Source: Lutraria lutraria (lineage: Eukaryota > Mollusca > Bivalvia > Venerida > Mactridae). From it: DNA of 64,000 nt. Location: contig OZ026847.1 in the NCBI GenBank assembly GCA_964023205.1, forward strand, positions 12,655,182 through 12,719,181. Reading direction: 5' to 3'. Below, one piece after another: positions 62,408-64,000 of the stretch; position 1 is the stretch's first letter; every line of letters begins with the position of its first letter. The notes under the pieces are model-generated. The model did no database searches. It worked only from the letters and a program-made list of their open reading frames with translations, and was not told the origin of the DNA. The position numbers were made by a program, and so were the translations under genes.

Positions 62408-62750
62408 AGACATTGAACCAGGAATGCGAGGCATGTGACTTATGGACCAGAAAGTCCCCTAATTCCACAGTAGGGGGTAATAAAACAGATAGGGTCATTG
62501 ATAGACTAGCACCTGTTTACATAATATGTTACTCTATACTTATAAAAACAAAAGCAATTTAGTCATAAACTTATTATCACTGTAAATCAATAAAATTTAT
62601 TACCCCACTTTTTGACTAGGTGTCAAGTCTACAGACCGTGACCAGACTGGTTTTATCTGATTAGGGGCAATAAAACATTTAAGAGATTAGACCACATGTG
62701 GATTTTGGGGGGGGGGGGGGGGTCACTTATATAGTAGCTGTTCAATGTCT
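62408..62750. mobile_element. 343-bp TTAA-flanked MITE
   Basis: The inverted ends AGACATTGAAC and GTTCAATGTCT are flanked by TTAA on both sides (62404-62407 and 62751-62754). The interior has a 16-G run at 62707 and inverted GGGGTAATAAAAC-like phrases. It is a third TTAA terminal family in the window. Confidence 0.75.
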
Positions 62751-62953
62751 TTAACAAATTTACTAAAAAATTAGATAAACTTAAAAGACAAGATCCATGA
62801 TTCAATGGATATTATAGACTAAGCTTAAACCTAAAAATCAACGCTATATGCAACCTTAATTATAAACTTTTGTAACGACCCTGCTTTCATACCCCAGTGA
62901 AGATTTGCTTTAAGAAGACAATTAAATGAGTCAGAGTTATTTCCACTCCTGAG

Positions 62954-63031
62954 TGACGTCATTTTCACAGGTAATTCAGATTCTCATTGGCTACTCGGGG
63001 GATTCCCCCGCAAATCTAATTTGCATATATA
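62954..63031 (+). promoter_or_regulatory. Dense promoter: CRE, CCAAT, NF-kB, octamer, TATA
   Basis: In 78 bp there are a palindromic CRE (TGACGTCA, 62954), an inverted CCAAT (ATTGG, 62986), a symmetric NF-kB/Rel-type site (GGGGGATTCCCCC, 62997-63009), an octamer (ATTTGCAT, 63019-63026) and a TATATA (63026). The coding exon at 63228 follows about 200 bp downstream. Confidence 0.7.
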
Positions 63032-63227
63032 CATACGAATACATGAAAGAAAGCGACATTTAAGATCAATTTACATAAAGACTCGCTCGTGTATGTTTGC
63101 TGAATAAATAAAAAGCGTGACTTAATATAAAATTGATATTTAAATAATATATTTACAAGTATATTTTTTTAATTTGTCTGTTTAACTACAAAAATATTCA
63201 CCTGGATTTAATTCAATAAATAAAAAA

Positions 63228-63266
63228 ATGCCATCTTCGTACACTTTCACGGACATAGACAAAAGG
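63228..63266 (+). CDS. First coding exon of an unidentified gene (MPSSYTFTDIDKR)
   Basis: The ATG follows an A-rich leader and opens a 13-codon frame ending exactly at a consensus GTAAGT donor (phase 0). It lies downstream of the strong promoter cluster at 62954-63031, which supports a real gene whose other exons are beyond the window. The peptide is too short to assign a family. Confidence 0.55.
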
Positions 63267-64000
63267 GTAAGTTGTTTAGCTAACGTTATAAAACATACAA
63301 TAATGTTCTATTTTTTATTGACTGACAATTCATAAAAAATCATTAAACTGCTGTATTCTGTTGATGTTGTTGTTTTTTTCAGTTGGTTTAATGCCATTTT
63401 TCAAAAACTTTTCACAGTTTTCATGGACTGTATTCAAACCCTCCAACGAGGAATCGGTTACTTTTCCTTATGTGCAGAAAAAATATTTTGTCAAACTTTC
63501 ATAGAAGTGTATAACCTGCCAGGATTTTCTTTCGATCAATCGTTAATTGAATCATTTTTTATGATTGTTTCCGAGTGTCGGATAGTTTGAGGCCTTCTTG
63601 TGGCATCTCTTTGTTAACAAGATCTATTGCAAACATATTAAGTTCTTTTTTTCGGTGAATGAAACTTTTAAATTTTGTTTCAATCGATATTTTTATATTT
63701 GTTTTACTCAGTCATCCGTTAAGTGACAGTAAAAGTTTATTACAAATGTACCCTGATTCGAAAAAAGTTTAAAAGATGGCACGTCACCTTAATTCTTTTA
63801 CTAAACAAATATAAAAAGGGTAGTGAGAATACTACATTTGGTAATATTTTAAGACTTTATAATCTGTTGCTAAACCCACTTTAAATTTCAATTCGTTGAA
63901 AAATAATTTCCCATGAGGTGGATTAGGTGCATCGCCTTGTCGCGTCTTCAAGATGATGCGACTTTTTTATAAATAATAGATCTATATTTGTCATGCTTGA
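63267..64000 (+). other. Presumed first intron, running off the window
   Basis: No second exon was recognised before the end. Confidence 0.4.

Overview
The window looks like an AT-rich invertebrate nuclear genome, most likely a bivalve or another mollusc. This rests on spliced genes with GT-AG introns and AATAAA signals, dense relics of Tigger/pogo, Tc1/mariner, TTAA-target elements and LINEs, tRNA-derived SINEs whose 3' tails end in a TGTTGAAAA..GGCGTAAAA motif, and Gly/Tyr-rich secreted proteins resembling shell-matrix proteins. No bacterial gene organisation, rRNA, CRISPR array or intact functional tRNA is seen. The species call is inference.

Left part (1-10 kb): a possible CRE plus TATA promoter near 0.6 kb, then two related genes for small secreted basic cysteine-rich peptides with Gly/Tyr/Trp-rich tails. 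The one at 5229-6088 has a hugely expanded tail and its signal-peptide exon was not found. The one at 8316-9335 is complete. A third relative with the same signal-exon / phase-1 intron / CxCx3C...C...CC exon layout but no Gly-rich tail lies at 38977-39907. A broken tandem copy lies at 34353-35144 and a relic first exon at 32420. These five loci form the most interesting system in the window: one fast-evolving secreted peptide family, possibly shell matrix (KRMP/shematrin-like in layout) or antimicrobial.

Middle part (10-31 kb): a mobile-element graveyard with nested TTAA-flanked DNA elements at 12.5, 14.0 and 28.6 kb. It surrounds a six-exon gene for a metallo-amidohydrolase/deacetylase (19394-24435), which carries a sense LINE in intron 4 and an almost intact Tigger transposon 57 bp beyond its stop codon. 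The 28.6-30.9 kb element is a palindrome of 21/42-bp repeats and holds a SAM-domain-like fragment.

Right part (31-64 kb): the tandem duplication of the peptide gene, split by an inverted (twin-primed) LINE; a Tc1/mariner fossil; a MITE; a trunk/PTTH-like cystine-knot ligand gene on the minus strand (44219-44737); a Jockey-type LINE fragment with an RNase H domain; a C2H2 zinc-finger fragment; more SINE copies; and, at the right edge, a motif-dense promoter (CRE, CCAAT, NF-kB palindrome, octamer, TATA) followed by a first coding exon that runs out of the window. Most of the remaining DNA is intergenic with nothing recognisable.
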